Shown: positions 43,659 to 52,243 of the stretch, in pieces
How the letters are laid out: each line of letters opens with the position of its first letter
Numbering within the stretch: the first letter of the stretch is position 1
Source of the DNA: JAHBVH01 sp034432375
GTDB lineage: Bacteria > Chloroflexota > Anaerolineae > Caldilineales > Caldilineaceae
Assembly: GCA_034432375.1 (NCBI GenBank)
Contig: DAOUCA010000064.1
Location: forward strand, 176,678 to 240,677
Direction of reading: 5' to 3'
Length of the DNA stretch: 64,000 bases
Translations under genes and position numbers: made by a program
Notes under the pieces: model-generated
Databases searched by the model: none
Seen by the model: only the letters and a program-made list of their open reading frames with translations
What the model was told of the DNA's origin: nothing

Positions 43659-45665
43659 ATGCCCGTCCGCACGCCACCGACCACTCGATTTTTATTCAAA
43701 CGTTCGCAGAATTTTCGTTGGCACGCTTGGCAAAAGCAGCGCCAAGAGCAGCCGTGGAGACGCTCGACTACAGTTTTGGGGGCACTACTCTTTGCGCTCC
43801 TGCTTATCGCTGGGCTGGCCTTGGGTGCCGCTGCTGTCGATCAGGACGCGCAGCAGACGCAGAGCGTCACCAATACGGCCTTGAGCGGCCAGATGCTGTT
43901 TGGTCAGCAAAAGAGCACGCAAGAGCAAACAACGCTTTCTGATAACGACGAAATTGAACTTGCTGGCATCGTTCTTAGCGTGCCAGGCGATCCACAGGGT
44001 CAAGGAGAATGGCGAATCCGTGCGCGCAGTGGTCGCATCTACCCTGTCATTGCCGATGAAAAGACAGAATTTGACTCGAAGTTGCCCACGATCGATCAAG
44101 CAGTCAAAGTCAAAGGGAAAATCCGCCACCGCGCTCAGGGTGATGAGATCCTGGCAGAAAAGATCGAGGTAGATAAGCAGGGGGGTGGTGGCGGTGGCGG
44201 TGACGGTGAGCAGAGTCAATTGGAAGGAATTTTGCATGAAGCAGCGCCAGCCAACGGCATTGGCACTTGGGTTATTCGTACTAGCTTTGCCTTAACAATT
44301 TCTGTCATTGCTGATAACAACACCCGTATTGATGAGGGTGTAGCAGCAATTGGCTCTTGGATTGCCGTGCGTGGGAATTGGCAAGCCGATAACCGTTTTC
44401 TCGCCACGCGCATCCGCTTTGAGCATCATGAGCTCAGCGAGGTTGTGGTACGCCTGAAAGATGGGGTAGACGCGAACGCTTGGGCCAACCAACATGGGTT
44501 GACCCTCAAACAGACGTTGCTTACGTCGGGCAACATTCATCTCTTTGCCACACGTGATGAGGAAGAAGAGATGAGTCTCAATGAAGTGATCGCCGACACA
44601 ACGCATGTACACTGGGCTGAACTAAATTATGTGGGGGGTATTTCCGAAGGACATGGCTATAAGACATGGCGTTGGGGCGGTACGACAGCGGATGGCTATG
44701 TCAATCAAAATGCCTTTTCCCAGATCGATCTGTCTCCGGCATTAGAGATCGCGCAAGGGGATGGAGTTGTGATTGCCATTCTGGATACGGGTGTGAATCA
44801 AAGCCACTCAGCCTTAAGCGGACGCCTGCTACCTGGCTACGATATGGTTGCCGAAGATGCGGATCCAGAGGACGAGGGGGATGGTTTGGGTTGGGGACAT
44901 GGTACCCACGTTGCAGGGATTATTGCGCACACAAGTCCACAGAGCAAGTTATTGCCAGTTCGTGTCCTCAATACCAATGGGCGTGGCAGCACCTTTGCCC
45001 TTGCGTATGGCATTGAATGGGCCGTTGAGCAAGGGGCGGATGTCGTCAATCTCAGCTTAGGCGCAGATGAGCATTCCCAAGTCTTAAAAGATGTCATTGC
45101 CGGGGCGATTGACCAAGGGGTCATTGTCGTGGCCGCCGCTGGAAATTTAGGAACCGATCTCCCTCAATTTCCGGCAAGCCTGCCGGCTGTGCTCAGCGTC
45201 ACGGCGGTGGATGCAGACAATGTCAAAGCAGATTTTGCCAGCTACGGTGCAGATTGGGTTGATCTCGCCGCGCCAGGGGTTGGGATTACCTCAACAATTG
45301 TCGGTCCGCTTGGCAGTGGCTATGCCAGTTGGAGTGGCACATCGATGGCCACAGGCTTTGTCAGTGGTGCAGCAGCACTCATGCGAGAACGGCTGCCGAC
45401 GGCCTCCGTTGCCGAGATCAGCAGCGCTTTAATGTTACATACACAAAATTTGGATGGTAACAATCCAACCTATGCCGGCAAATTGGGCGGTCTGCTTGAT
45501 GTAGCCGCGGCGCTGGAAGCAACCAATCCAGAGGCAACCACGACACCGCTTGCACCGACCCCAACGAGCACAGGAGCCGTACCCACCCCCATTGTAACGC
45601 CTACTCCACTGACTCCAGGAAGCGGAACCGCGGAACAGCTATTTATCCCGTACGTCCGTCGATAA
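43659..45665 (+). CDS. Membrane-anchored/exported subtilisin-like serine protease with DUF5666-like domains
   Basis: 668 aa. Basic N-terminus and TM/signal segment (about 40-62), then two DUF5666-like beta domains at about 94-170 and 186-265 (IELAGIVLSVPGD, QLEGILHEAAPANGIGTWVI) joined by a Gly-rich linker, a propeptide-like part (265-330), and an S8 catalytic domain with Asp376 (AILDTG), His414 (GHGTHVAG) and Ser562 (SGTSMA). A Thr/Pro stalk and the tail LFIPYVRR close it. The triad is complete. The protein should act outside the membrane, unlike the cytoplasmic CHAT protein encoded just before it. A terminator follows. Confidence 0.93.
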   Translation: MPVRTPPTTRFLFKRSQNFRWHAWQKQRQEQPWRRSTTVLGALLFALLLIAGLALGAAAVDQDAQQTQSVTNTALSGQMLFGQQKSTQEQTTLSDNDEIELAGIVLSVPGDPQGQGEWRIRARSGRIYPVIADEKTEFDSKLPTIDQAVKVKGKIRHRAQGDEILAEKIEVDKQGGGGGGGDGEQSQLEGILHEAAPANGIGTWVIRTSFALTISVIADNNTRIDEGVAAIGSWIAVRGNWQADNRFLATRIRFEHHELSEVVVRLKDGVDANAWANQHGLTLKQTLLTSGNIHLFATRDEEEEMSLNEVIADTTHVHWAELNYVGGISEGHGYKTWRWGGTTADGYVNQNAFSQIDLSPALEIAQGDGVVIAILDTGVNQSHSALSGRLLPGYDMVAEDADPEDEGDGLGWGHGTHVAGIIAHTSPQSKLLPVRVLNTNGRGSTFALAYGIEWAVEQGADVVNLSLGADEHSQVLKDVIAGAIDQGVIVVAAAGNLGTDLPQFPASLPAVLSVTAVDADNVKADFASYGADWVDLAAPGVGITSTIVGPLGSGYASWSGTSMATGFVSGAAALMRERLPTASVAEISSALMLHTQNLDGNNPTYAGKLGGLLDVAAALEATNPEATTTPLAPTPTSTGAVPTPIVTPTPLTPGSGTAEQLFIPYVRR

Positions 45666-45737
45666 AGCTACCGAAATACGCATTTCGCCCCATAGGAACG
45701 GTGGAAATTAGGGACAGTAAGCATAGGATTTTAAGAG

Positions 45738-45768
45738 AGTTGGTGGCCACTGGTCACCAACTTTTTTT
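45738..45768 (+). terminator. Intrinsic terminator of the sigma/CHAT/subtilase operon
   Basis: AGTTGGTG... CACCAACT with CC/GG inside and a seven-T tract, about 72 bases after the subtilase stop. Confidence 0.85.
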
Positions 45769-45776
45769 ATATGAAC

Positions 45777-45979
45777 TCATGTTACGCACGGGTTAATTCC
45801 CCCTCTTCCCCCGATCCCTTCTCCCCCAGCGTGGGGGAGAAGGGAAAAGAAATCCTTAAATCTGCGTGAGGTTGGCGGCGAAGCCGCCAACCTCACGCAG
45901 ATTTAAGCTGTTCCCGCCCTTGGGGGTGGGGTTAGGGGCGGCGTTAAGCGCGGGGGAAGTCTATCACTGGGTAACATGA
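45777..45979. repeat. 203-bp nested inverted-repeat element
   Basis: Outer ends TCATGTTACGCA and TGGGTAACATGA. Inside are a CCCTTCTCCCCC hairpin at about 45824-45852 and a perfect 24-bp-arm hairpin at 45856-45906 around GAA. No coding potential. Confidence 0.65.
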
Positions 45980-46195
45980 CTTATATCAAGAAATCGTTAT
46001 CAAACCGTAAAGAAACAGGTCTCTCATGTAGAGTAGCATGATATTTGTACCCTGCTCTGAAAACATGATGGTGGATTGGCAATATTATAAAAAGAGAGAA
46101 ACTCATGTATTTTTGTGCACAGCAGCTTGCACCTTTGTAGGGAAGTACGATTGTATATTGAGAGAAATTGTAAGAGATGAGAATGTGGAGGAATA

Positions 46196-48178
46196 ATGTT
46201 CAATTCAATAACCGATCGAAACCGTTGGCCGTGGCATGCTCTTCTAGGCGCAGCGATCTTGATCCTCTTTACTGCGGCATGGTCTGTACAGACCGCTTTT
46301 GCCGATGATGAAAGTCTTGTGGGCCGCATTGAGACCATGCCGCCGACAGGGTTGATTGGGGAGTGGCAGGTTGACGGCTTTGCCTTTACCACAAGTCAAG
46401 CTACGCAATTTCGTGCGGAGAGAGGCGACTTTGCGGTTGGACGTTGTGTTGAGGTGGAATATGTGTCAGTTGCCACACAAGCAGTAGCGACCAAGGTCGT
46501 CAGCAAAAGCAATGATGATTGTCAGGGTGGTGTCCCGACCGTCCCCGGTGTCACAAACACACCTGATCCCAATGCAACCGCTACGGCTACGCCACAACCA
46601 TCGGCGACACATGAGGGAGGAGACGATGGGGGTAATGATGACGGGATCAGAGCGCGGGGGATTATTGAAGCGTTGCCTGACGGTGCCCTGCGTGGGATCT
46701 GGACGATTAGTGGCGTGCAGTATGAGGTTGGCGCACAGACGCGATTACGCCAAAAAGATGGTCCTATCGCTGTCGGCGCTTGTGTAGAGTTATGGTATCA
46801 AGGCACTACCGAGCCCTTTAAGACATTGCGTCTAGAAACACAACGGCGCTCCAAGTGCGGAAGTGGCGCAACACCCACTCCTGGCAGCACGATTCCCGCG
46901 CCGACGCTTACTCCTCAGCCATCCCGGACACCAGATGACGATGGGTCCGAAATTTATGGCACCCTCGATAGTTTTCCAACAGAATTGATTGGTGCATGGG
47001 TGATTGCCGGTGAAGCGTACACGGCAACCGTCGACACGGAATTTTCACAAAAGCGGGGCGTCTTTACAGAGGGTATTTGTGTTAAAGCGGAATTGTTCCC
47101 CAGCGATGCGACCCTTATCCGCGAAGTAGAGACGACCAATGGATACCGCTGTGGCACGGACAATGGTAGTGGCAACGGTGGTGGCAATGCCCGTGGCGAC
47201 CTTTATGGGGTTATCCAGGAATTCCCGGCAGGGTTGATTGGAGAGTGGCAGATTGGTGGCACGACAGTCACGGCAGATGCGACAACCTCCTTCAACCAGC
47301 GCAAAGCTCCCTTTGCCCAAGGGGTGACGGTCAAAGTTCACTTTGTTGTGCTTGATGATGGCACCTTCTTTGCCACAGAAATCGAGACGAAGTTTGCCAG
47401 AGAAGATCATGGCGATGACCATGATCACAACGATGTCTACGAAGGCGCAGAAGGTCATGCGTATGGACTCATTGAAAGCTTCCCGGCGGATCTGTTAGGC
47501 CAATGGCAAGTGTCCGGCATTAGTTATACAGTGACCAGTGAAACCCGCATTGTACAACCACATAGTGATTTTGCCGTAGGGGGATTGGTCTTTGTGAAGT
47601 ATCGCACCGATGCCGATGGAAACCGTATTGTCCGCCAGATCAAGACAACGCGCAGCAATGGCGATGCCAGCAGCGAAGATCATGCAATGCTTTATGGATT
47701 TGTTGAGACCATGCCAACTAGTGGCTTTGTGGGCGAGTGGGTGATCGATGGCGTCAGCTTTGATGCCACAGAGACGACCAAATTCAAGGAAGAACATGGG
47801 TTGTTAGGTCTTGGCAGTTATGTGAAGATGGAATATCGCACCGTCGACGGCCGCAACGTACTTCATGAGATCGAATCGCAGGTGCCCCCAGGAGCCGGGG
47901 ATAATAGCGCCCTCGGTGAGATCGAGTCGATCGACGATGGCAGTGGGACAAGCCAAGCAGCAATGGCGGCGATTGCGAATGTCACGACCTGGACGATCAA
48001 CGGTCAGCAATATGTTATAACAGCTGCAACCGACCTCAATGATTTCCAAGGTGCGTTGGAAGTGGGTCAATCCGCATTTGTCAACAGCTATGTGGACAGC
48101 AGTGGGAATCAGGTTGCCACACAGATCCGAGGGGTTACGCTGGCCTTTGAACTCTTCTTACCAGCAGTAAACAGATAG
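46196..48178 (+). CDS. Exported protein of seven DUF5666-like repeats
   Basis: 660 aa, signal peptide at about 12-36 (HALLGAAILILFTAAWSVQT). Seven divergent copies of a 65-75-residue beta unit follow, each of the form G-x-I-E-x-x-P, (I/L)xGxWxIxG, T-x-F, (V/G)GxxVxVxY: near residues 40, 152, 250, 335, 420, 500 and 580. Copies 1-3 are separated by Thr/Pro and Gly linkers and hold Cys pairs. The end is LFLPAVNR. GGAGG lies ahead of the ATG. The same unit occurs in the N-terminal part of the subtilase upstream, so the two may interact or share a ligand. Confidence 0.82.
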   Translation: MFNSITDRNRWPWHALLGAAILILFTAAWSVQTAFADDESLVGRIETMPPTGLIGEWQVDGFAFTTSQATQFRAERGDFAVGRCVEVEYVSVATQAVATKVVSKSNDDCQGGVPTVPGVTNTPDPNATATATPQPSATHEGGDDGGNDDGIRARGIIEALPDGALRGIWTISGVQYEVGAQTRLRQKDGPIAVGACVELWYQGTTEPFKTLRLETQRRSKCGSGATPTPGSTIPAPTLTPQPSRTPDDDGSEIYGTLDSFPTELIGAWVIAGEAYTATVDTEFSQKRGVFTEGICVKAELFPSDATLIREVETTNGYRCGTDNGSGNGGGNARGDLYGVIQEFPAGLIGEWQIGGTTVTADATTSFNQRKAPFAQGVTVKVHFVVLDDGTFFATEIETKFAREDHGDDHDHNDVYEGAEGHAYGLIESFPADLLGQWQVSGISYTVTSETRIVQPHSDFAVGGLVFVKYRTDADGNRIVRQIKTTRSNGDASSEDHAMLYGFVETMPTSGFVGEWVIDGVSFDATETTKFKEEHGLLGLGSYVKMEYRTVDGRNVLHEIESQVPPGAGDNSALGEIESIDDGSGTSQAAMAAIANVTTWTINGQQYVITAATDLNDFQGALEVGQSAFVNSYVDSSGNQVATQIRGVTLAFELFLPAVNR

Positions 48179-48200
48179 AATAGGCTTGATTGTAATTTGG

Positions 48201-48246
48201 CAATAACAACACAAACTCACCGTACGGTGAGTTTGTGTTGTTATTG
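48201..48246. terminator. Perfect 22-bp hairpin between convergent genes
   Basis: CAATAACAACACAAACTCACCG and its exact complement around TA; serves both the DUF5666 gene and the anti-sigma gene from the other side. Confidence 0.85.
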
Positions 48247-48272
48247 GCTAGAGTATTCGGTTGAGTTGCCGT

Positions 48273-49316
48273 TTAGATTTTCCCACGAACAACCGGTGGA
48301 GAGGTTGGCCCTGGACTACCACCGGCTGGTTCTGGCGTGATCCCGATCACATCATATAAATCAAATGGATAATCTAATGACAAGACAAGCAAACCCATTC
48401 CACTGGCATCGACTGAAAAGAGACCACCGCTCGTGCGCTTTCCATCCTTGGTTAGCCAGAGCTGATATTTCATTCCGGCCTCACACTCTGGGAAATCGCG
48501 CACATAAATCACTGCCAATCCCAAACTATTGTTCCAAAGCACATCAGCTCGCGCAGGTGATTGACCGGCCGGATCAGAAATTTCAATTTCCTGGGGATCT
48601 TCAGCGGCCAAAAAGATCAATGCTCGATTTTGCTGTGCGAGCTCGGCGGCCATTAGCTCCTGTGTTCGATTTTGCTGTGCGAGCTCGGCGACCAATAGCT
48701 CCTGTTGCGTCTGTAGCTGTCCATTTTGCAACAGCAACCCCACATTGGCAACCACTAATGCCACCGCGGCGGCGACGGCTAAGGGGCGCACAAAGTGCCA
48801 AAGCCGGGATGGTTTGGGGGCTTTCCCTGGTACGAGTCGCAGTGGCTGGCCAAACCTGGCAACGTCTAGATCTGGTTGTAATGAATAATCAGCCATAGCC
48901 GCAGGCAGCGGCGCAAAGTGCTTGGGGCGCGGCATTGCCCGCGCCTTGCGCTGCACCACGCGGCGCATAAAAGGGAGACGTGGACGGGCTGTTTGACTCA
49001 CCGCAGAAGAGGGAGCACTTGCTAGACCGATCGCTCGCCTTAATCGCTCGGCAACGGCAGGTGGGGCAATGGCAGGCGGAGCGCTATAGAGTAGGCGCAT
49101 CGCAATTTGTTGATAGCTTGTCAAATCAGCGGCCGTGCGCGGACATTCTGCCAAAAGTGCGTTAATTTGTGCCGCTTCCTTCTCATCGGTGGCACCAATA
49201 CTGTGGGCCGGAATCAGTGGCACAATTTCGTCACAGCCATTTGGCTGAGAATGAGTTGAGCCGAACCGCCCCAAGGGCGACTCGGGAAAATCTGTTAAAT
49301 GGTTTTCAAAATTCAT
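48273..49316 (-). CDS. RskA-type anti-sigma factor
   Basis: 347 aa. N-terminal part with an anti-sigma-K-like helix bundle (LIPAHSIGATDEKEAAQINA, LLAECPRTAADLTSY) and a basic linker. One TM helix at about 175-198 is followed by a short coiled coil with a near-tandem repeat (LLVAELAQQNRTQ, LMAAELAQQNRA). The extracellular RskA domain is at about 230-347 (LWNNSLGLAVIYVRDFPECE, YQLWLTKDGKRTSGGLFSVD). It would sequester the sigma factor encoded 256 bases upstream at the membrane and release it by regulated proteolysis. Complete. Confidence 0.9.
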   Translation of the reverse strand: MNFENHLTDFPESPLGRFGSTHSQPNGCDEIVPLIPAHSIGATDEKEAAQINALLAECPRTAADLTSYQQIAMRLLYSAPPAIAPPAVAERLRRAIGLASAPSSAVSQTARPRLPFMRRVVQRKARAMPRPKHFAPLPAAMADYSLQPDLDVARFGQPLRLVPGKAPKPSRLWHFVRPLAVAAAVALVVANVGLLLQNGQLQTQQELLVAELAQQNRTQELMAAELAQQNRALIFLAAEDPQEIEISDPAGQSPARADVLWNNSLGLAVIYVRDFPECEAGMKYQLWLTKDGKRTSGGLFSVDASGMGLLVLSLDYPFDLYDVIGITPEPAGGSPGPTSPPVVRGKI

Positions 49317-49572
49317 GCCGCGTTATTAATTCCTAAAATACCATAGAAGCGATTTACCGCATGGCATTATACCACTCCTGAAAAGCTCATCAGAGTTACT
49401 TACCATCTACCAAAGATAACGTAGTCAGCCATAAGTTTAGATTTACTTAGCTTTGGTGATTGTAACAATCTTCTGTCAAATCACGAGTGATTTTCATGCT
49501 CCGATCCCCAGTACACTAAAGCAATGAGCAATGAGCAACGGGCCGACGCGTTGCTTCTCTCCTATAGCTTCT

Positions 49573-50157
49573 TTATGTTCCATCTTTATACTGCTCGTCC
49601 CACAGTACGCGAAGCTTTTGTAACCCACTGCGCAAGCGAGTCTTTACTGTGCCAAGCGGCAACTGTAGACGGTCGGCCAATTCACTATGCGTATAGCCTT
49701 GATAGAAGGCCAATTCGATCAGTTGGCGTTGTTCAATCGGTAACTCATGGATCAGCCGTGCTAGCAATTGCCCCTCAAACCAAAGTGGATTATCACTCAC
49801 AGATGCTTCTGTAGCCTGATCAAAGAGCGGCTCGGTGGCAGCTGTATTTGGTGCGATATGTCGCTGCTCTTTGCGCAAACGATCAATCGCGGCATTACGG
49901 GTGATCGTTAAAAGCCAACTACTAAATTGCCCCAATGCTGGGTTCCAACGGTCGGGCTGCTGCCAGATTTTAAGAAAGACATCTTGGGTCACCTCCTCAG
50001 CCAATACTTGATGGCGTACAACCCGCAATGCCAGGCTAAAAACCAGGTTGCAATACTGTTGATACAATTGCATAAACGCCTGCTGATCGCCAGATGCAAT
50101 CGCACGCAAAAGTTGAAGATCGTCTACAGTTGTACGAGAGTGCGAGGAAGGAACCAT
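49573..50157 (-). CDS. SigK-like ECF sigma factor
   Basis: 194 aa. Region 2 (MQLYQQYCNLVFSLALRVVR, LAEEVTQDVFLKIWQQ, FSSWLLTITRNAAIDRLRKE) and region 4 (LPIEQRQLIELAFYQGYTHS, LADRLQLPLGTVKTRLRSGL) are clear and match the SigK/RskA-partnered group. The downstream neighbour is an RskA protein, completing the pair. No strong ribosome site. The 256-base gap between the two holds nothing recognisable. Confidence 0.92.
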   Translation of the reverse strand: MVPSSHSRTTVDDLQLLRAIASGDQQAFMQLYQQYCNLVFSLALRVVRHQVLAEEVTQDVFLKIWQQPDRWNPALGQFSSWLLTITRNAAIDRLRKEQRHIAPNTAATEPLFDQATEASVSDNPLWFEGQLLARLIHELPIEQRQLIELAFYQGYTHSELADRLQLPLGTVKTRLRSGLQKLRVLWDEQYKDGT

Positions 50158-50537
50158 ATCACATAGGGTTGCTTTGTACTGACATCAATATTCGCTAAAA
50201 AAGGTTGTATAGGTAGCAAGTGTAACACAGATCTGTTGATTCATAAATCCAACCTGCAACTTCCTAATCATTTCAATAGATAATCAGTAGACGGCAACGC
50301 TCTCTGGCTTCGACAAGCCCCTCGACCGGCTCAGAACGAAGCCCAGCCGCCGAGCGTTGTCGTCTACTATAATTGACCGCTTTATCAAGATTTGAAACTG
50401 CGTAAGTTCTATGCATGATAAAATTTTACGATATCAGCGAAAAAGCTTATACGATAAAGCGTAACCTTCTGGAGTGTTTCCCGTCATGATTACTGAATAA
50501 ATGTTAAAGTTCATACATGCGTATAAGGAGCACTTCA
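50158..50537. other. Intergenic region with hairpin repeat
   Basis: 380 bases. A hairpin element is at 50286-50368 and a lone right end of the MITE-like family (CTGCGTAAGTTCTA) at about 50398-50411. The rest shows nothing. Confidence 0.5.
50286..50368. repeat. 83-bp hairpin element
   Basis: AGTAGACGGCAACGCTC and its complement (one mismatch), with a core GGCTTCGACAAGCCCC that resembles the core of the copy at 22518. Confidence 0.65.
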
Positions 50538-50732
50538 ATGGGCAGCAAAAATCACAACCAACAAAATATCGGGCGTCTTTTATCAGAGAGCAAGGCCAAC
50601 GGGCGCGGCGGATATTCTGATAAATCTTTCGTCGACGCACTCTCTGACCAAGGTACGTGGATCACATCGCAAGAACAATTTGATGAACTCTATAAGTCTG
50701 TTGACAACTTTGAGAAGTTTTTACGTTCTTAA
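50538..50732 (+). CDS. Small 64-aa hypothetical protein
   Basis: Not recognised. MGSKNHNQQNIGRLLSESKA, then NGRGGYSDKSFVDALSDQGT, ending FDELYKSVDNFEKFLRS. Soluble, polar, no Cys. AAGGAG lies seven bases before the ATG, and a strong terminator sits 48 bases past the stop, so it is a compact monocistronic unit. These flanking signals make it convincing despite its size. Confidence 0.75.
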   Translation: MGSKNHNQQNIGRLLSESKANGRGGYSDKSFVDALSDQGTWITSQEQFDELYKSVDNFEKFLRS

Positions 50733-50779
50733 GAGAGTACATTCCTTACCAGCATTCCAAACTTCACTACCACTTTTTC

Positions 50780-50813
50780 GCAAAGGCTGCCAAGAAAACT
50801 TGGCAGCCTTTGC
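50780..50813 (+). terminator. Terminator of the 64-aa protein gene
   Basis: GCAAAGGCTGCCAAG and its exact complement around AAAA, followed by GTTTGTTTT. Confidence 0.88.
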
Positions 50814-50828
50814 GTTTGTTTTGTGAAG

Positions 50829-51401
50829 AATCCATCCTAAAATTCAAGGTTCTTCGGGATCTCAGGGGGTTGCCCCGCTTTGGTTTCGCGCCCCAAGGGC
50901 TCCCGCTCCCAACAACTGGAGCTACTCAACCGCCGCTACCTTTGTCAACCCCCTGGGATCCTGTTGAGCCAAATTTAACTGCGGCTCGAGTCGTTTCACC
51001 GAAAGGAGCCAACAACAGAATATTTCACATCAGGTAATATGCCGCGCCTAGACTGAGTTCAGAATGAGAAGTGGCGTTTTGGTGGAAGCTGATTGTTGCA
51101 GAACAGATAGGAGCCGCCGCTGTCATTCCTGCCTGCGCAGGAATGACCGTGCACATCTTTACACTTCTCCCAAAACTCGGGTTTTGAAGTTGACTTGAGT
51201 ATAGAAGCGGTTGCCTTCTAGGCGCACTACCAATAAGAATGAAAATTTTTCGGACGCTGATTCACGCTGAGTTACGCGGATGAAAAGCAAATCTGCGTAA
51301 CTCAGCGTGAATCAGCGCCCTATTTTCACATCAGAAGAAATGTTATCAGCCGCTACCAGAAAATAGCCCTTTTGATCGCTCTTTGGTAAACTGTATCGTA
51401 T
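50829..51401. other. Repeat-filled intergenic region
   Basis: 573 bases. An inverted repeat GATCTCAGGGGGTTG... CAACCCCCTGGGATC spans about 50858-50963; a GTCATTCCTGC palindrome lies at 51122-51147; GCGGTTGCCTTCTAGGCGC at 51208-51226 is identical to a piece inside the MITE-like copy at 36575; and a long hairpin is at 51255-51317. No gene supported. Confidence 0.6.
51255..51317. repeat. Perfect 23-bp-arm hairpin repeat
   Basis: Arms 51255-51277 and 51295-51317 (CGCTGATTCACGCTGAGTTA... ) around 17 bases, related to the ACGCGGAT units near 25.5 kb. Confidence 0.7.
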
Positions 51402-52205
51402 ATGGCAAAAAAGAAACTACAAGGACAGGTTGCAATTATAACCGGCGCTAGCCGTGGATTAGGCACAGGGATTGCTGAACGCTTTGTACAAGCGGGGGCG
51501 ACTGTGGTTATCACGGCGCGTTCTGAAGATACGCTTACGGCTGAAGCAGAACGGTTGCGCGCGATGGGCGGCAAGGTATTAGCAATTAATGCCGATGTCA
51601 GCGATCCGGAACAGGTTCAGGCTGTAGTAGACCAAACAATTGATGCCTATCAGCGAATTGATATTTTGGTCAATAACGCCGGTGTAATCTGGCCCGTGGA
51701 CGAAGTGGCAGAGATCGATCCCGATGAGTGGGTTTATAATATCCACGTCAATCTGATTGGCCCCTTTTACACCTCCTATTGTGTGCTGCCGGTTATGTTG
51801 GCCCAGGAATATGGGCGGATCATCAATGTGAGCAGCGGCCTAAGTCGCAATGCCGTGGCCGGCTTGAGTGCCTATGGCGCGGCAAAGGCTGGGTTGGATC
51901 ACTTTACCCGCATCCTGGCATTAGAGGTAGCCCATGCCGGTATCCGGGTGAATGCGCTACATCCTGGCGTCATCGATACCGAAATGCAGGCTGACCTACG
52001 GAGTGTCGATACAGGCGAGAGCACAGTCAACCTCCAGATCTTTCACGACTATCATGCAACTCAGCAACTCTCTTCCCCCTGGGACGCGGCACGCTTGGTC
52101 TATTGGCTAGCCGGCCCCTGGAGCAAAGGACGCACCGGTGAAGTCTTTACCTTCCGCGAGCAAGCATGGCTAACGCAGGTGGATCAAGACTTACAAGATG
52201 GGTAA
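51402..52205 (+). CDS. SDR-family oxidoreductase
   Basis: 267 aa with complete classical SDR features: ITGASRGLGTGIAERF, DILVNNAGVIWP, catalytic Ser in IINVSSGLSRN, YGAAKAGL (Tyr and Lys present), HPGVIDTEM. Probably NAD(P)-dependent, substrate unknown. The C-terminus is slightly long. It is followed 38 bases later by the GH13 gene on the same strand, so cotranscription is possible. In contrast to the SDR at 15794, the catalytic Tyr is intact. Confidence 0.92.
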   Translation: MAKKKLQGQVAIITGASRGLGTGIAERFVQAGATVVITARSEDTLTAEAERLRAMGGKVLAINADVSDPEQVQAVVDQTIDAYQRIDILVNNAGVIWPVDEVAEIDPDEWVYNIHVNLIGPFYTSYCVLPVMLAQEYGRIINVSSGLSRNAVAGLSAYGAAKAGLDHFTRILALEVAHAGIRVNALHPGVIDTEMQADLRSVDTGESTVNLQIFHDYHATQQLSSPWDAARLVYWLAGPWSKGRTGEVFTFREQAWLTQVDQDLQDG

Positions 52206-52243
52206 TCCATCGCCAAAGCGCACTGTTGCGTGACGAGTAGGTT

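Larger units (their letters stand above)
45666..46195. other. Intergenic region with terminator and nested hairpin element
   Basis: 530 bases: terminator at 45738-45768, a 203-bp inverted-repeat element at 45777-45979, then about 215 bases of leader for the next gene, without a recognisable promoter. Confidence 0.6.

Noticed and set aside
50810..51037. 75-codon frame after the terminator of the small protein
   Set aside because: Starts inside the terminator and runs through an inverted repeat.
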